DNA of 19,813 nucleotides, from contig JAQVBP010000047.1 of NCBI GenBank assembly GCA_028690255.1, positions 1-19,813 of the forward strand, in the 5' to 3' direction. Under the pieces are notes generated by a model, which was not told where the DNA came from, did no database searches, and was given only the letters and a program-made list of their open reading frames with translations. This DNA is from Methanosarcinaceae archaeon. Lineage in GTDB: Archaea > Halobacteriota > Methanosarcinia > Methanosarcinales > Methanosarcinaceae. The translations under genes and the position numbers were made by a program. Positions 1-6,601 of the stretch are shown piece after piece (within the stretch, counting starts at the first letter, position 1; every line of letters starts with the position of its first letter).

Positions 1-107
1 GTAAGTTCCCTGTACATTTCCCCAAGCGATGCATTCTTCCCTCCCACAATCGGCACGTCTTCTATCGTGGTTTCACTGAACCAGCGGATGTATCTGCTTT
101 CCGGCAT
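1..107 (-). CDS. ppsA: Phosphoenolpyruvate synthase, N-terminal fragment
   Basis: The first 35 codons of a minus-strand gene are present; the rest lies beyond base 1. The translation starts MPESRYIRWFSETTI and reaches VGGKNASLGEMYREL. The VGGKNASLGEM stretch is the typical N-terminal signature of PEP synthase (pyruvate, water dikinase), part of the ATP-binding domain. The enzyme makes PEP from pyruvate and ATP and is the gluconeogenic entry point in methanogens. The ATG at 107-105 is preceded by GGGAGGG at 119-113, a strong ribosome site with good spacing, which fixes the start. Because only the N-terminus is visible, pyruvate phosphate dikinase or a fused paralog cannot be fully excluded. 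Confidence 0.8.
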   Translation of the reverse strand, partial: MPESRYIRWFSETTIEDVPIVGGKNASLGEMYREL

Positions 108-209
108 TTTTTCCCTCCCGGTGTATACTTCAGTTTATGCGCTGAAAGAAGAAATGAGTTTTGGGGAGAAGATTTGATAGGTAGCAAATTCGAATTTATC
201 AACATATCA

Positions 210-371
210 AACCTGCATTCCGCATTTTTAGGCGCATAAATGTCTCTTGATGTCGAATTATGCGCTTAAATTTAAGCACATCATTCTGTTAGCTGTATTT
301 TAAAATCGGCATCTATTGAGACCGTGGATTTGTAAAAATGCTCATATGCGCTTAAAATTTGGGAACTAAGG
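210..371 (+). repeat. Dispersed intergenic repeat, copy A (long form)
   Basis: This is the most complete copy of a noncoding repeat present three times in the window. Its first 78 bases (210-287) are identical to 1582-1659, and its last 28 bases (344-371, ending ATTTGGGAACTAAGG) are identical to 18388-18415. It contains a near-palindrome, GCGCTTAAATTTAAGCAC at 262-279. It lies between the divergent ppsA start and the AT-rich genes that follow, so it may carry promoter or regulatory elements for either side. No protein is encoded here. The rest of the spacer (120-209 and 372-386) shows nothing recognisable. Confidence 0.75.
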
Positions 372-386
372 ATCAAATTATATTGT

Positions 387-584
387 ATGTTACACCTTAC
401 TTTATACTTTAGTCGTCAAGATTATTACTTATGGAAATATGAAACAATTATGAAATTTTCTTGGAAAGCCGAGGGCAATGAAATAAAATTTATTTTATAC
501 AAACTTATTATAATAGTGTTTATTGTTATTGGTACATTTTTTTGGCTTATGTCATTTCACTCTTATCAATCCAAATGTCTTTAA
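387..584 (+). CDS. Possible small membrane protein, or 5' part of the next gene
   Basis: A 65-codon frame with a hydrophobic stretch, LIIIVFIVIGTFFWLM (about residues 40-55), that would be one membrane helix. An internal ATG at 450 (MKFSWKAEGNE) is an alternative and perhaps better start, placing charged residues before the helix. It overlaps the next gene by 43 bases in another frame. Composition is strongly AT-rich like that gene. It could be a translationally coupled small protein, or the first helix of a two-helix protein broken by a frameshift between 542 and 584. It is not recognised as a known family, and it could be a chance frame. Confidence 0.3.
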   Translation: MLHLTLYFSRQDYYLWKYETIMKFSWKAEGNEIKFILYKLIIIVFIVIGTFFWLMSFHSYQSKCL

Positions 585-1159
585 GATCTTCATATTTCAC
601 TTCTAAAATAGATCTTTCAAATTTAGTTGATTTGTCTATTAATTCAATTTTAGTGGCAGTTACAACTGTTTATGTAATGATTACTTATATGACAATTGGA
701 AAAACACAAGATATCATAGAACAAAATAAGAAAAATATCAAATTAACTTCAAATGCACAAAACATGTCATTGATTCACAAAAAATTAGAAGAATTTTATT
801 ATCCTCTGTATGACTTTTTAAAAGCTTATGTATGTATTAAAGAAGAAAAGCAAAAAAACTGTAAAGAAATTGTAAAATCGATCTGTATAAATTTAAACGT
901 AAAAGATTTTGAACAAAGAGATCTTGCGTCATTCAATAAAATCATAAATCATCAATATCTAGCAGACAATAAAACGAAGGGTATTTTTAATAAATTTACC
1001 CAAAAATTATATGAATCCGCTAGTTCAACAGATTTCGAATTAATAAAAATTCACGAAGCTTTAATTGTTTCTTTAGAAAATAATATCGGCGAGTTAAATA
1101 ATCAATTGGAATTTTTAGAATCGGAAAGTGACTCAAAAAACATACATGTTATTCATTGA
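542..1159 (+). CDS. Hypothetical membrane-anchored protein, AT-rich
   Basis: Unrecognised 205-residue protein. The frame opens at TTG 542; ATG 575 (MSLRSSYFTSK) is an alternative start. Residues about 33-52 (INSILVAVTTVYVMITYMTIG) form one predicted membrane helix. The rest is a charged, Lys/Glu/Asn-rich, probably helical soluble domain that includes LEEFYYPLYDFLKAYV. This places a short N-terminus outside and a cytoplasmic helical domain inside. Codon use is extremely A/T-biased compared with pyrG, topA or the rimK genes, which suggests foreign origin. The gene sits between 78-bp direct repeats. No catalytic motif is visible. A two-helix hairpin would result if the upstream 387-584 frame were joined to it by a single frameshift. 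Confidence 0.65.
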   Translation: MAYVISLLSIQMSLRSSYFTSKIDLSNLVDLSINSILVAVTTVYVMITYMTIGKTQDIIEQNKKNIKLTSNAQNMSLIHKKLEEFYYPLYDFLKAYVCIKEEKQKNCKEIVKSICINLNVKDFEQRDLASFNKIINHQYLADNKTKGIFNKFTQKLYESASSTDFELIKIHEALIVSLENNIGELNNQLEFLESESDSKNIHVIH

Positions 1160-1789
1160 ATAACAGGCACCTGTAAACAAAGGTTCCGGCATACTCACAG
1201 GCCGCAAGGCCGGGCTTTTCGTGACAGAAATGAAATATTTGAAATCAGAGATACGGATGAGTTTTTGAATTTAGTGCTGGCAGGCAAAAAATGCGGTATA
1301 ATGGTATGTTTTCATTCATTCAGGCCGGCGGTTTTTAGCGTGCTTTCTTTCTTCATTTTCATTTTGAACCGCCCGGCCTCCTGCGTCGGCCGTTGAGAGC
1401 GCCGGGATCGAAAATCGATTCAAAAAAAGGCCGTTCCTTTTGAAATCTTACTTTTCACTCATCCCTGCCCCGGATCTCTTCCTGAAAGCTCCAGAAAATA
1501 AAAGCTCCGGCGAAGTGCACGAAGCTGGCCGGGACAAACTAAAAATAAAATAGGAGATTTATAAATAGGCCGCCCCTTTTTAACCTGCATTCCGCATTTT
1601 TAGGCGCATAAATGTCTCTTGATGTCGAATTATGCGCTTAAATTTAAGCACATCATTCTTTTGGCCGTATTTTCATTTATTCGGGCCGACGGTTTTTAGA
1701 AAACAGGGTTCTCAACAACCACCGGAGGCGGGTGGCCTTTTTCTGAAAATACGAAGAAAAAAGGAATTAACAGAAACAGTAGGAGGATT
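1160..1789. other. Gene-free spacer with duplicated and palindromic segments
   Basis: No convincing gene on either strand across about 630 bases. It begins with AACAGGCAC just after the stop of the upstream gene, a start also seen in the repeats at 10466 and 5030. GGCCGGCGGTT (1323-1333) can pair with AACCGCCCGGCC (1367-1378) across a loop of about 33 bases. A short block, TTCATTCATTC then GGCCGGCGGTTTTTAG (ending about 1338), recurs with changes at about 1672-1698 as TTCATTTATTCGGGCCGACG followed by GTTTTTAG. CCACC (1721-1725) and GGGTGG (1732-1737), followed by a T run, could be a weak plus-strand terminator. Repeat copy B lies inside. Confidence 0.5.
1582..1675 (+). repeat. Dispersed intergenic repeat, copy B
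   Basis: Bases 1582-1659 are identical, base for base, to 210-287 (copy A), in the same orientation. Similarity continues with a few changes to about 1673 (GGCCGTATTTT here against AGCTGTATTTT there). Together the two copies bracket the AT-rich genes. This copy lacks the 3' half that copies A and C share. Confidence 0.85.
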
Positions 1790-1799
1790 TTAATCCTCC
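1782..1799 (-). terminator. Hairpin overlapping the uspA stop
   Basis: GGAGGATT (1782-1789) and AATCCTCC (1792-1799) form a perfect 8-bp inverted repeat spanning the TAA stop of the minus-strand uspA gene. It could act as a terminator or as 3'-end protection. There is no long T run on the minus strand right after it. Confidence 0.4.
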
Positions 1800-2245
1800 G
1801 ATCTTTCTTCTGAGCGGACCACCATCACAGGCACCTTGCAGTGCTTGACAATATTTCCGGCAACGCTGCCGAGTAACAGTTTATCAAGTCCGGTCCTGCC
1901 ATGAGTCCCCAGAATGACCAGATCCATTTCCTCCTTTTTCGCGAAATCGACAATTTCGAAAACAGGGTGTCCTTCGAGCAAAACAGGCTCGACCGGGACC
2001 CCGACCGCCTTTCCGGCATTTTCCACGAACCTCAGTGCCTCCCTTCCTTCTTTTTTCAGGCCCTCGTACATGGTTTCCCAGCCGATATCCATTGCTATGG
2101 ATGAATAATAGTCCGTTGAAACAACATAAGTCGCGTAGACTGTGGCTCCGGTCTGCCGGGCCAGTTCTATTCCGGACTCAACCGAGTTTTTCGTATTTTC
2201 AGACCCGTCTGTTGCAATCATTATTTTTTTAAATGAGTTGCCCAT
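1790..2245 (-). CDS. Universal stress protein, UspA family (copy 1)
   Basis: 151-residue single-domain Usp of the ATP-binding class. The N-terminus KIMIATDGSENTKNS gives the first strand with Asp13. The C-terminal nucleotide-binding signature G-x2-G-x9-G-S is complete (Gly113, Gly116, Gly126, Ser127 in GTHGRTGLDKLLLGSVAGN). The family forms dimers of Rossmann-like subunits and responds to stress or energy state; a specific role cannot be read from sequence. The start ATG (2245-2243) has GGTGAT at 2256-2251 as ribosome site. A TATA-like box about 40 bases upstream is shared with the second uspA gene on the other side of the kinase. The two Usp proteins are close paralogs, nearly identical in the first 20 residues after the initiator segment and in the ATP loop, so this is probably a duplication. 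Confidence 0.92.
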   Translation of the reverse strand: MGNSFKKIMIATDGSENTKNSVESGIELARQTGATVYATYVVSTDYYSSIAMDIGWETMYEGLKKEGREALRFVENAGKAVGVPVEPVLLEGHPVFEIVDFAKKEEMDLVILGTHGRTGLDKLLLGSVAGNIVKHCKVPVMVVRSEERSED

Positions 2246-2274
2246 TATATATCACCCACATATATATTAATCTT

Positions 2275-2302
2275 CCAGAGATATAACTGCATCGGTAAAA
2301 TT
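2275..2302 (-). promoter_or_regulatory. Shared uspA promoter motif, copy 1
   Basis: Read on the minus strand this is ACCGATGCAGTTATATCTCT, followed by GG. The same motif, ATCGATGCAATTATATTTCT then TGG, lies upstream of the second uspA (5543-5571). The TTATAT core is a TATA-box candidate 36-43 bases upstream of the ATG, implying a leader of only about 10-15 bases. The flanking CGATGCA half may be the BRE or a regulator site, because it is conserved while the surrounding bases are not. Confidence 0.55.
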
Positions 2303-2332
2303 ATAAATGATTTTATAGAATGCAGCGTAAAA

Positions 2333-2613
2333 CCCCTGAGTCTTTAGCTCAGGGGATATAAGCGTCCACTTTCCAATAAATGGTTTAATTTCAAAACGTT
2401 AATATATTAATAATGCATTTTAATCTCACTCACTTTTGCGATCGCACAAATTGGAAATTTGTGGGATTTCCAGTGTAACTGGAAAATAGCCAAACAAAAG
2501 TGAACTATAAATTAATCACCGCCGGAACGGCGGGAAGAGCCTGCGGACTGGTGGAGGTTGCTCCGGGGTATGAAGCAGGAAGCCGGTCGGTCTTTAGCCG
2601 AGCGGTAGTTCAC
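2333..2613 (+). mobile_element. IS200/IS605-like end remnant, possibly a non-autonomous element
   Basis: No transposase is present, only structured noncoding DNA. It opens with an 8-bp stem, CCCCTGAG (2333-2340) with CTCAGGGG (2348-2355), loop TCTTTAG. It closes with CCGGTCGG (2583-2590) against CCGAGCGG (2598-2605), one mismatch and the same loop TCTTTAG, followed by TAGTTCAC (2606-2613). A hairpin followed by TAGTTCAC is the usual right end of IS200/IS605 elements, and the decayed tnpB at 6602-7311 ends in a hairpin plus GTAGTCAC. Between the ends are three more perfect stems: 2445-2463, 2467-2485 and 2519-2533. The 3' part resembles the guide-RNA (omega RNA) region of tnpB elements. The left limit is the less certain one. 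Confidence 0.5.
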
Positions 2614-4835
2614 ATATGTGAATGAATCCCGAAGCCTATACTGAATTTCGTCCCTCCGTTTGTCCGAAGTTCGATGTTTCCTTCTATCTGTTCCACAAGG
2701 GTTTTTACGAGCTGGAGGCCAAGAGTATCGGGTTTTTCCAGGTCAAGCCCTTCAGGAAAACCTGAGCCGTTGTCCGAAACGTCAAGCGTGCACCAGAGCT
2801 TTTCGCAGCATTTATCCTTTTTCATCCCTCCCCCTTCCAGGCTGCCCCATTTAACGTCGCTGTCTTTGCTCCGGGCTTTTCCCTGACCGTATAACTGAAT
2901 ACGGATCTCCCCTTCCCCCCCTTCGGGAAAGGCGTGTTTCAGGGAGTTTGAGACAAGTTCGTTGACAATGATCCCGAGGGGAATTGCAGTGTCCATGCAG
3001 AGGTAAATCCGCTCTTCTACCTCCACATTTAAACGGATTTTACCGTCCCCTACCGTATAGGACTCAAAGAGGTCGGATGCAAGTTTTCGGAGGTATGCCG
3101 CAAAATCAAGCGTCTCGACGTCCGTGCCTCTGTAGAGTTCCTCATGAATGAGGGCCATGGAAATCACCCGGTTCTGACTTTCCCGGAAGGCTTCTCTGAC
3201 TATTTCATTCTCAAAGAAACCGGCCTGGAGATCAAGGAGAGAGGAGATTACCTGGAGATTGTTCTTGATCCGGTGATGGATTTCTTTCTTACGGATTTCT
3301 TCGGCTTTCCTCATCCCCTCTTCCAGGAGCTTTTTCTCCGTAACGTTTTTTATTATCCCAAGCAGACGGTAAGCCTGGCCTTTTTCGTCCTTAAGAAAAG
3401 CCCCGCTTACCTCCACATGAATATAAGTCCCGTCCTTTCTTTCCACCCGGTATTCTTGCTGGTATTTCTCTCCTTTTTTCAGAGCCTCTTCAAAGTAGTC
3501 GGCAGCTTTTTTTCGGTCTTCGGGATGAATACGGGAAATCCAGAGCTTTTTTGAGGAGAGGCAGGGGTCCTTGCAGCTGTACCCCGTAATCAGCTCCATG
3601 GCCCCTTCCCACCTCAAGCGGTCGGCAAAAACATCGTAGTCATAGATCCCCTGGCTCGTCTGTTCCACAATAATCCGGATACGTTCATCACTCTTTTCCA
3701 GCTTTTCCAGAATAAGCCTCCTTTCCGTAACGTCCTTTACCACTCCGAGAACTCTGTAGACGGAACCCTCTTCATTTTTCTGGTAAAGGCTCTGGTCTTC
3801 CACATAGAGGTAGCCTTCATCCTTTTTCCTTAACCTGTAGTCCATGCGGAATTGTTCTCCTGTCCTCATGCACTCATCCCGTCTTTTCCGCACTTTTTCC
3901 AGGTCTTCGGGATGAACATGTTCAAACCAGAAGGCTATGCCTACTTTCCGGACCTCTTCAGGCCTGTATCCCGTAATTTTCTCAACGGCTCCTGCCCATT
4001 TTATTTCATTATTTTTGACGTTGTATTCGTAAAAAAGCTGCCCTGTTTGTTCTACAACCAGACGGAACTTCTGCTCTTTCTTTTCAAACATATCCCGGGC
4101 AAGCTTTCTTTCAGTAATATCTTTTAAGACTCCCAGAACCCTGTAGATTGAACCGGCCTCGTCTTTTAAACAAATCCAGGTACCTTCAACATAAAAATAA
4201 CCCCAATCCTTTCTCCGGAACCTGTATTCTTCGTGGTATTTCCCCCCATAGTTCATGCAATTAAAATAAGCCTCAAGGACTTTTTTCCGGTCTTCGGGGT
4301 GGACGTGCTCTATAAAGTTTTCCATGCCAAAATTACGAAATATTTCCTCAGAGTAACCGGTAAGTTCCTCGATGGCTCCTGCCCAATCGGTGGTTCCTTT
4401 GCTTACGGCATAGTCCAGAATAAGTTGTCCTGTCTGTTCAGTGACGTTCCGGTATTTTTCCTCGTTATTTTTCAGGGTTTTTTCCTTATTTTTCTGAGCC
4501 GTGATGTCAAACCCGCAGAGGCTTACATACCCTTCATCAGGAAGGGGGTGAAACGAAAAGAGATATATTCTGCTTCCGGCTCGGATCTCAAATTCTTCAG
4601 GAATTTTCTGAGAAATTACTCGTCCCATTATATTTCGGACGAAGGAGGGCAGTTCGTCCCCTACCTGAATTTTCCATTCTCGAAGAAAATTATCCCCGGC
4701 CCTGTTCGCGTAAAGGACCTTCCCCGTCTCTCCCGCCAGGAGCACAGGGTTCGGGCTCGTGGAGAGAAATTTCTCCATCCATTTTATGCCAGGTTCTCTC
4801 TCTTTGGGCTGTTCCGTGGCCTTAATACGGTTCAC
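2610..4835 (-). CDS. Soluble multi-PAS sensor histidine kinase (HisKA_2 type)
   Basis: 741 residues with no membrane segment, so a cytoplasmic sensor. Four PAS-like units in a row: a divergent one at about 20-115, then three similar PAS/PAC units at about 125-245, 254-372 and 383-502, each with an HPEDR/HPEDL motif and ending in GV(L/V)KD(I/V)TER or the like. The dimerisation and phosphoacceptor box follows, EIHHRIKNNLQVISSLLDLQ, with His521 the probable phosphorylated residue as in HisKA_2 kinases. The ATPase domain shows the N box IVNELVSNSLKHAF (about 623-636), DNGSG at 688-692 and GLQLV at 706-710. There is no receiver or output domain, so a separate partner is expected; none is next to it. 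The start used is GTG 4835; no clear ribosome site is seen, and Met20 (4778) is an alternative. The ligand is unknown. The last codons lie in the IS-like end at 2606-2613. Confidence 0.9.
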   Translation of the reverse strand: MNRIKATEQPKEREPGIKWMEKFLSTSPNPVLLAGETGKVLYANRAGDNFLREWKIQVGDELPSFVRNIMGRVISQKIPEEFEIRAGSRIYLFSFHPLPDEGYVSLCGFDITAQKNKEKTLKNNEEKYRNVTEQTGQLILDYAVSKGTTDWAGAIEELTGYSEEIFRNFGMENFIEHVHPEDRKKVLEAYFNCMNYGGKYHEEYRFRRKDWGYFYVEGTWICLKDEAGSIYRVLGVLKDITERKLARDMFEKKEQKFRLVVEQTGQLFYEYNVKNNEIKWAGAVEKITGYRPEEVRKVGIAFWFEHVHPEDLEKVRKRRDECMRTGEQFRMDYRLRKKDEGYLYVEDQSLYQKNEEGSVYRVLGVVKDVTERRLILEKLEKSDERIRIIVEQTSQGIYDYDVFADRLRWEGAMELITGYSCKDPCLSSKKLWISRIHPEDRKKAADYFEEALKKGEKYQQEYRVERKDGTYIHVEVSGAFLKDEKGQAYRLLGIIKNVTEKKLLEEGMRKAEEIRKKEIHHRIKNNLQVISSLLDLQAGFFENEIVREAFRESQNRVISMALIHEELYRGTDVETLDFAAYLRKLASDLFESYTVGDGKIRLNVEVEERIYLCMDTAIPLGIIVNELVSNSLKHAFPEGGEGEIRIQLYGQGKARSKDSDVKWGSLEGGGMKKDKCCEKLWCTLDVSDNGSGFPEGLDLEKPDTLGLQLVKTLVEQIEGNIELRTNGGTKFSIGFGIHSHM

Positions 4836-4983
4836 ATCCGGGAGCTTTTTACTACATACATTTAATAAAAATGTAGGACGTATATTTAAAAATTGTCATT
4901 TTAAAAAATACAAATATTTGTTCGGTTGAATAACTTACTTCAATGCGTACTTAATCGGTTTTTTCCCCCATAAATTATTCTGT

Positions 4984-5059
4984 TTGGTATGAAAGTGCGT
5001 TCAAGTACTTTCATTTATTTGTGCCTGTTACTCGAAGAGTTTCATGTGCGTTTTTTTCA
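4984..5059 (-). repeat. 3'-end repeat, copy 1 (uspA2 tail)
   Basis: On the minus strand this segment matches 10437-10509 on the plus strand: 4 differences in the first 36 bases, then AACAGGCACAAA, AAATGAAAGTA and CTTTCATACCAA shared, with a 3-base length difference in the middle. TGAAAGT and ACTTTCA form a 7-bp stem. It covers the last codons, the stop and the 3' flank of the second uspA gene. Confidence 0.75.
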
Positions 5060-5517
5060 AGTTCCGGAGTGCCGGGGTCCCCACGAACGACCATCACTGG
5101 CACCTTACAGTGTCTGACAACGTTTCCAGCCACGCTTCCGAGCAAAATCCTGTCAAGCCCGGTCCTTCCGAGCGTCCCCATTATAACCAGGTCCATTCCT
5201 TCCTTTTCGGCAAAATCGATCAGTTCGGGGGCCGGGTGTCCCTCAAGCAAACGGGGCTCGACCTGAACCCCAACCGCTTTTCCGGCCTCCTCGACAGCCC
5301 TGATAGCCCCCTCTCCTTCCTTTTTCAGGACCTCGTACATAGTCTCCCACCCAAAGTCCACAGACATGGAAGAAAAGTAGTCCGTTGACACAACATAAAC
5401 CGCATAAACCGTGGCCTTGCTCAGCCGGGCGAGTTCTATCCCGGCCTTAACCGAGTCCTTCGTATTCTCGGACCCATCCGTGGCAATCATGATTTTCCTG
5501 AAAAACAAGCTACCCAT
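5011..5517 (-). CDS. Universal stress protein, UspA family (copy 2)
   Basis: 168-residue Usp closely related to the copy at 1790-2245, with the same KIMIATDGSENTKDS start and full ATP loop (GTLGRTGLDRILLGSVAGN). It differs by a longer C-terminus, PGTPELEKNAHETLRVTGTNK, most of which is encoded inside a dispersed repeat found again after pyrG, so the tail was probably gained when that repeat inserted or was copied. Ribosome site: GGGG at about 5528-5525, before ATG 5517. It lies upstream of the kinase in the same direction with 175 bases between, so it may be transcribed separately from its own promoter (5543-5571). Function beyond nucleotide-binding stress protein is not visible. Confidence 0.92.
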   Translation of the reverse strand: MGSLFFRKIMIATDGSENTKDSVKAGIELARLSKATVYAVYVVSTDYFSSMSVDFGWETMYEVLKKEGEGAIRAVEEAGKAVGVQVEPRLLEGHPAPELIDFAEKEGMDLVIMGTLGRTGLDRILLGSVAGNVVRHCKVPVMVVRGDPGTPELEKNAHETLRVTGTNK

Positions 5518-5542
5518 GTAATTTCCCCTTTGTTTATCAACT

Positions 5543-5571
5543 CCAAGAAATATAATTGCATCGATAATTTT
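5543..5571 (-). promoter_or_regulatory. Shared uspA promoter motif, copy 2
   Basis: The minus strand reads ATCGATGCAATTATATTTCT then TGG, nearly the same as 2275-2302 before the other uspA and at a similar distance from the ATG (33-40 bases). The TTATAT part is the likely TATA box. ATCGAT is palindromic. The conservation suggests that both uspA genes answer to the same signal. Confidence 0.55.
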
Positions 5572-5777
5572 GAAAAAACGCTGTCCTTACAGAAACCCGG
5601 GCCAAAAGATTCGTACCCGGGTGTTCAGTTGAAGCCGGAATCAACCTGCACCCAGGGTAAAAACAAAAGCAAAAGACACATTGGATCTTTGACCCTGGAA
5701 ACATCAATCATAAAGCACTTTACTACCAGGAAAAAAGAAAAAACGCACTGAAATTTTCGAATTACAGGTACAAAGCC

Positions 5778-5880
5778 TGAATAAATAAAATAGTGAATAA
5801 ATAAAATAGTGAATAAATAAAATAGTGAATAAATAAAATAGTGAATAAATAAAATAGTGAATAAATAAAATAGTGAATAG
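5778..5880. repeat. 16-bp tandem repeat, six full copies plus a part
   Basis: Unit TGAATAAATAAAATAG, starting at 5778, 5794, 5810, 5826, 5842 and 5858, with a partial TGAATAG at 5874. All full copies are identical, which points to recent expansion by slippage. It lies in the 400-base gene-free spacer between the lipoprotein gene and the second uspA. Sixteen bases is not a multiple of three and the unit has stops, so it is noncoding. The rest of this spacer (5572-5777) shows no supported gene; a 73-codon plus-strand frame there has no recognisable features. Confidence 0.9.
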
Positions 5881-5902
5881 GGAATTTCAAACCTGAAATT
5901 CC
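5881..5902 (-). terminator. Hairpin after the lipoprotein gene
   Basis: GGAATTTC (5881-5888) and GAAATTCC (5895-5902) form a perfect 8-bp stem with a 6-base loop. It starts 16 bases past the minus-strand stop of the lipoprotein gene and is followed by AT-rich DNA. It is a reasonable 3'-end signal. Confidence 0.45.
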
Positions 5903-5918
5903 TAATCTTGTAAACTCA

Positions 5919-6530
5919 TCATTCAAGTTCTACGAAATCGACAAAGGCTTCATAGCTGTCAATTTTGTAATGGTCTTTTTTGGGATACCAAACTTCAAAA
6001 TTCCAGACGTCTTCGGGTTCAAGAGTCAGGAGATAACCATCTTCATCTTCCCATTCCTCGAGAGCGTCATAGCTTGTTTCCAGCAAATCCCCTTCTTCAT
6101 CATAGTAATTAACAATAATTTTTGCATTTTTTATTGTTTTCTGGCCGATGTTTTCCGCTTTTCCAACAACCCAAAATCCATCATTAAAACCTGGAGTGTT
6201 TTTATAAAATTCATCGTGGTAGCCCATTATATACAGATTATTCTTGAGATTTTCAGATTCCTGATTATCGACACCTGAATTCTGGCTGTCGACATTTGAA
6301 ACTGGCAGATTCTTAGCATTTGTAGTATTATTGTTAGCATCAGGCAATTTAGCTGATTCATTTGCCACAGAAACTCCGGCTTCCCCCACATCTGCAGATT
6401 TATTTATCGATCCAGTTTCCTTTGAAATCGGCTCTTCATTGTCGCCATTACTCACACATCCACTAATACAGACAAGTCCGGTGATTAAGAACGCAAGGAA
6501 CCCACACATAAAAATCTTAGAAGCTTTCAT
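5919..6530 (-). CDS. Secreted lipoprotein, FxLYD-like C-terminal domain
   Basis: 203 residues. The N-terminus MKASKIFMCGFLAFLITGLV followed by CISGC is a signal peptide with a lipobox, Cys25 being the candidate lipid anchor. A low-complexity linker rich in Ser, Asn, Asp and Glu (about 27-95) follows, then a folded beta-rich domain (about 98-203). The segment VVGKAENIGQKTIKNAKIIV with YYDEEGDLL and LEPEDVWNFEVWYP resembles the FxLYD-type domain seen in many archaeal and bacterial lipoproteins. It is expected on the outer face of the membrane; ligand unknown. GGTG lies a few bases upstream of the ATG as ribosome site. It appears monocistronic. The family assignment is by pattern only. Confidence 0.75.
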   Translation of the reverse strand: MKASKIFMCGFLAFLITGLVCISGCVSNGDNEEPISKETGSINKSADVGEAGVSVANESAKLPDANNNTTNAKNLPVSNVDSQNSGVDNQESENLKNNLYIMGYHDEFYKNTPGFNDGFWVVGKAENIGQKTIKNAKIIVNYYDEEGDLLETSYDALEEWEDEDGYLLTLEPEDVWNFEVWYPKKDHYKIDSYEAFVDFVELE

Positions 6531-6601
6531 TTAAAAACACCTATAAAATGATATAAAATAAATATTTATGAGATATGTTATCTTTTAATTGATAAACATT
6601 T

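Noticed and set aside
1196..1390. A degenerate gene on the plus strand after 1160 (for example EIFEIRDTDEFLNLVLAG).
   Set aside because: The readable piece is short, has no start site, and matches no family I recognise; frames close quickly.
2333..2613. A tRNA or riboswitch suggested by the multiple stems.
   Set aside because: No acceptor stem, CCA or T-loop signature is present, and the terminal TAGTTCAC fits an IS200/IS605 right end better.
5530..5751. A 73-codon plus-strand frame.
   Set aside because: No homology pattern, no hydrophobic core, no ribosome site, and it lies in the promoter region of uspA2 on the other strand.
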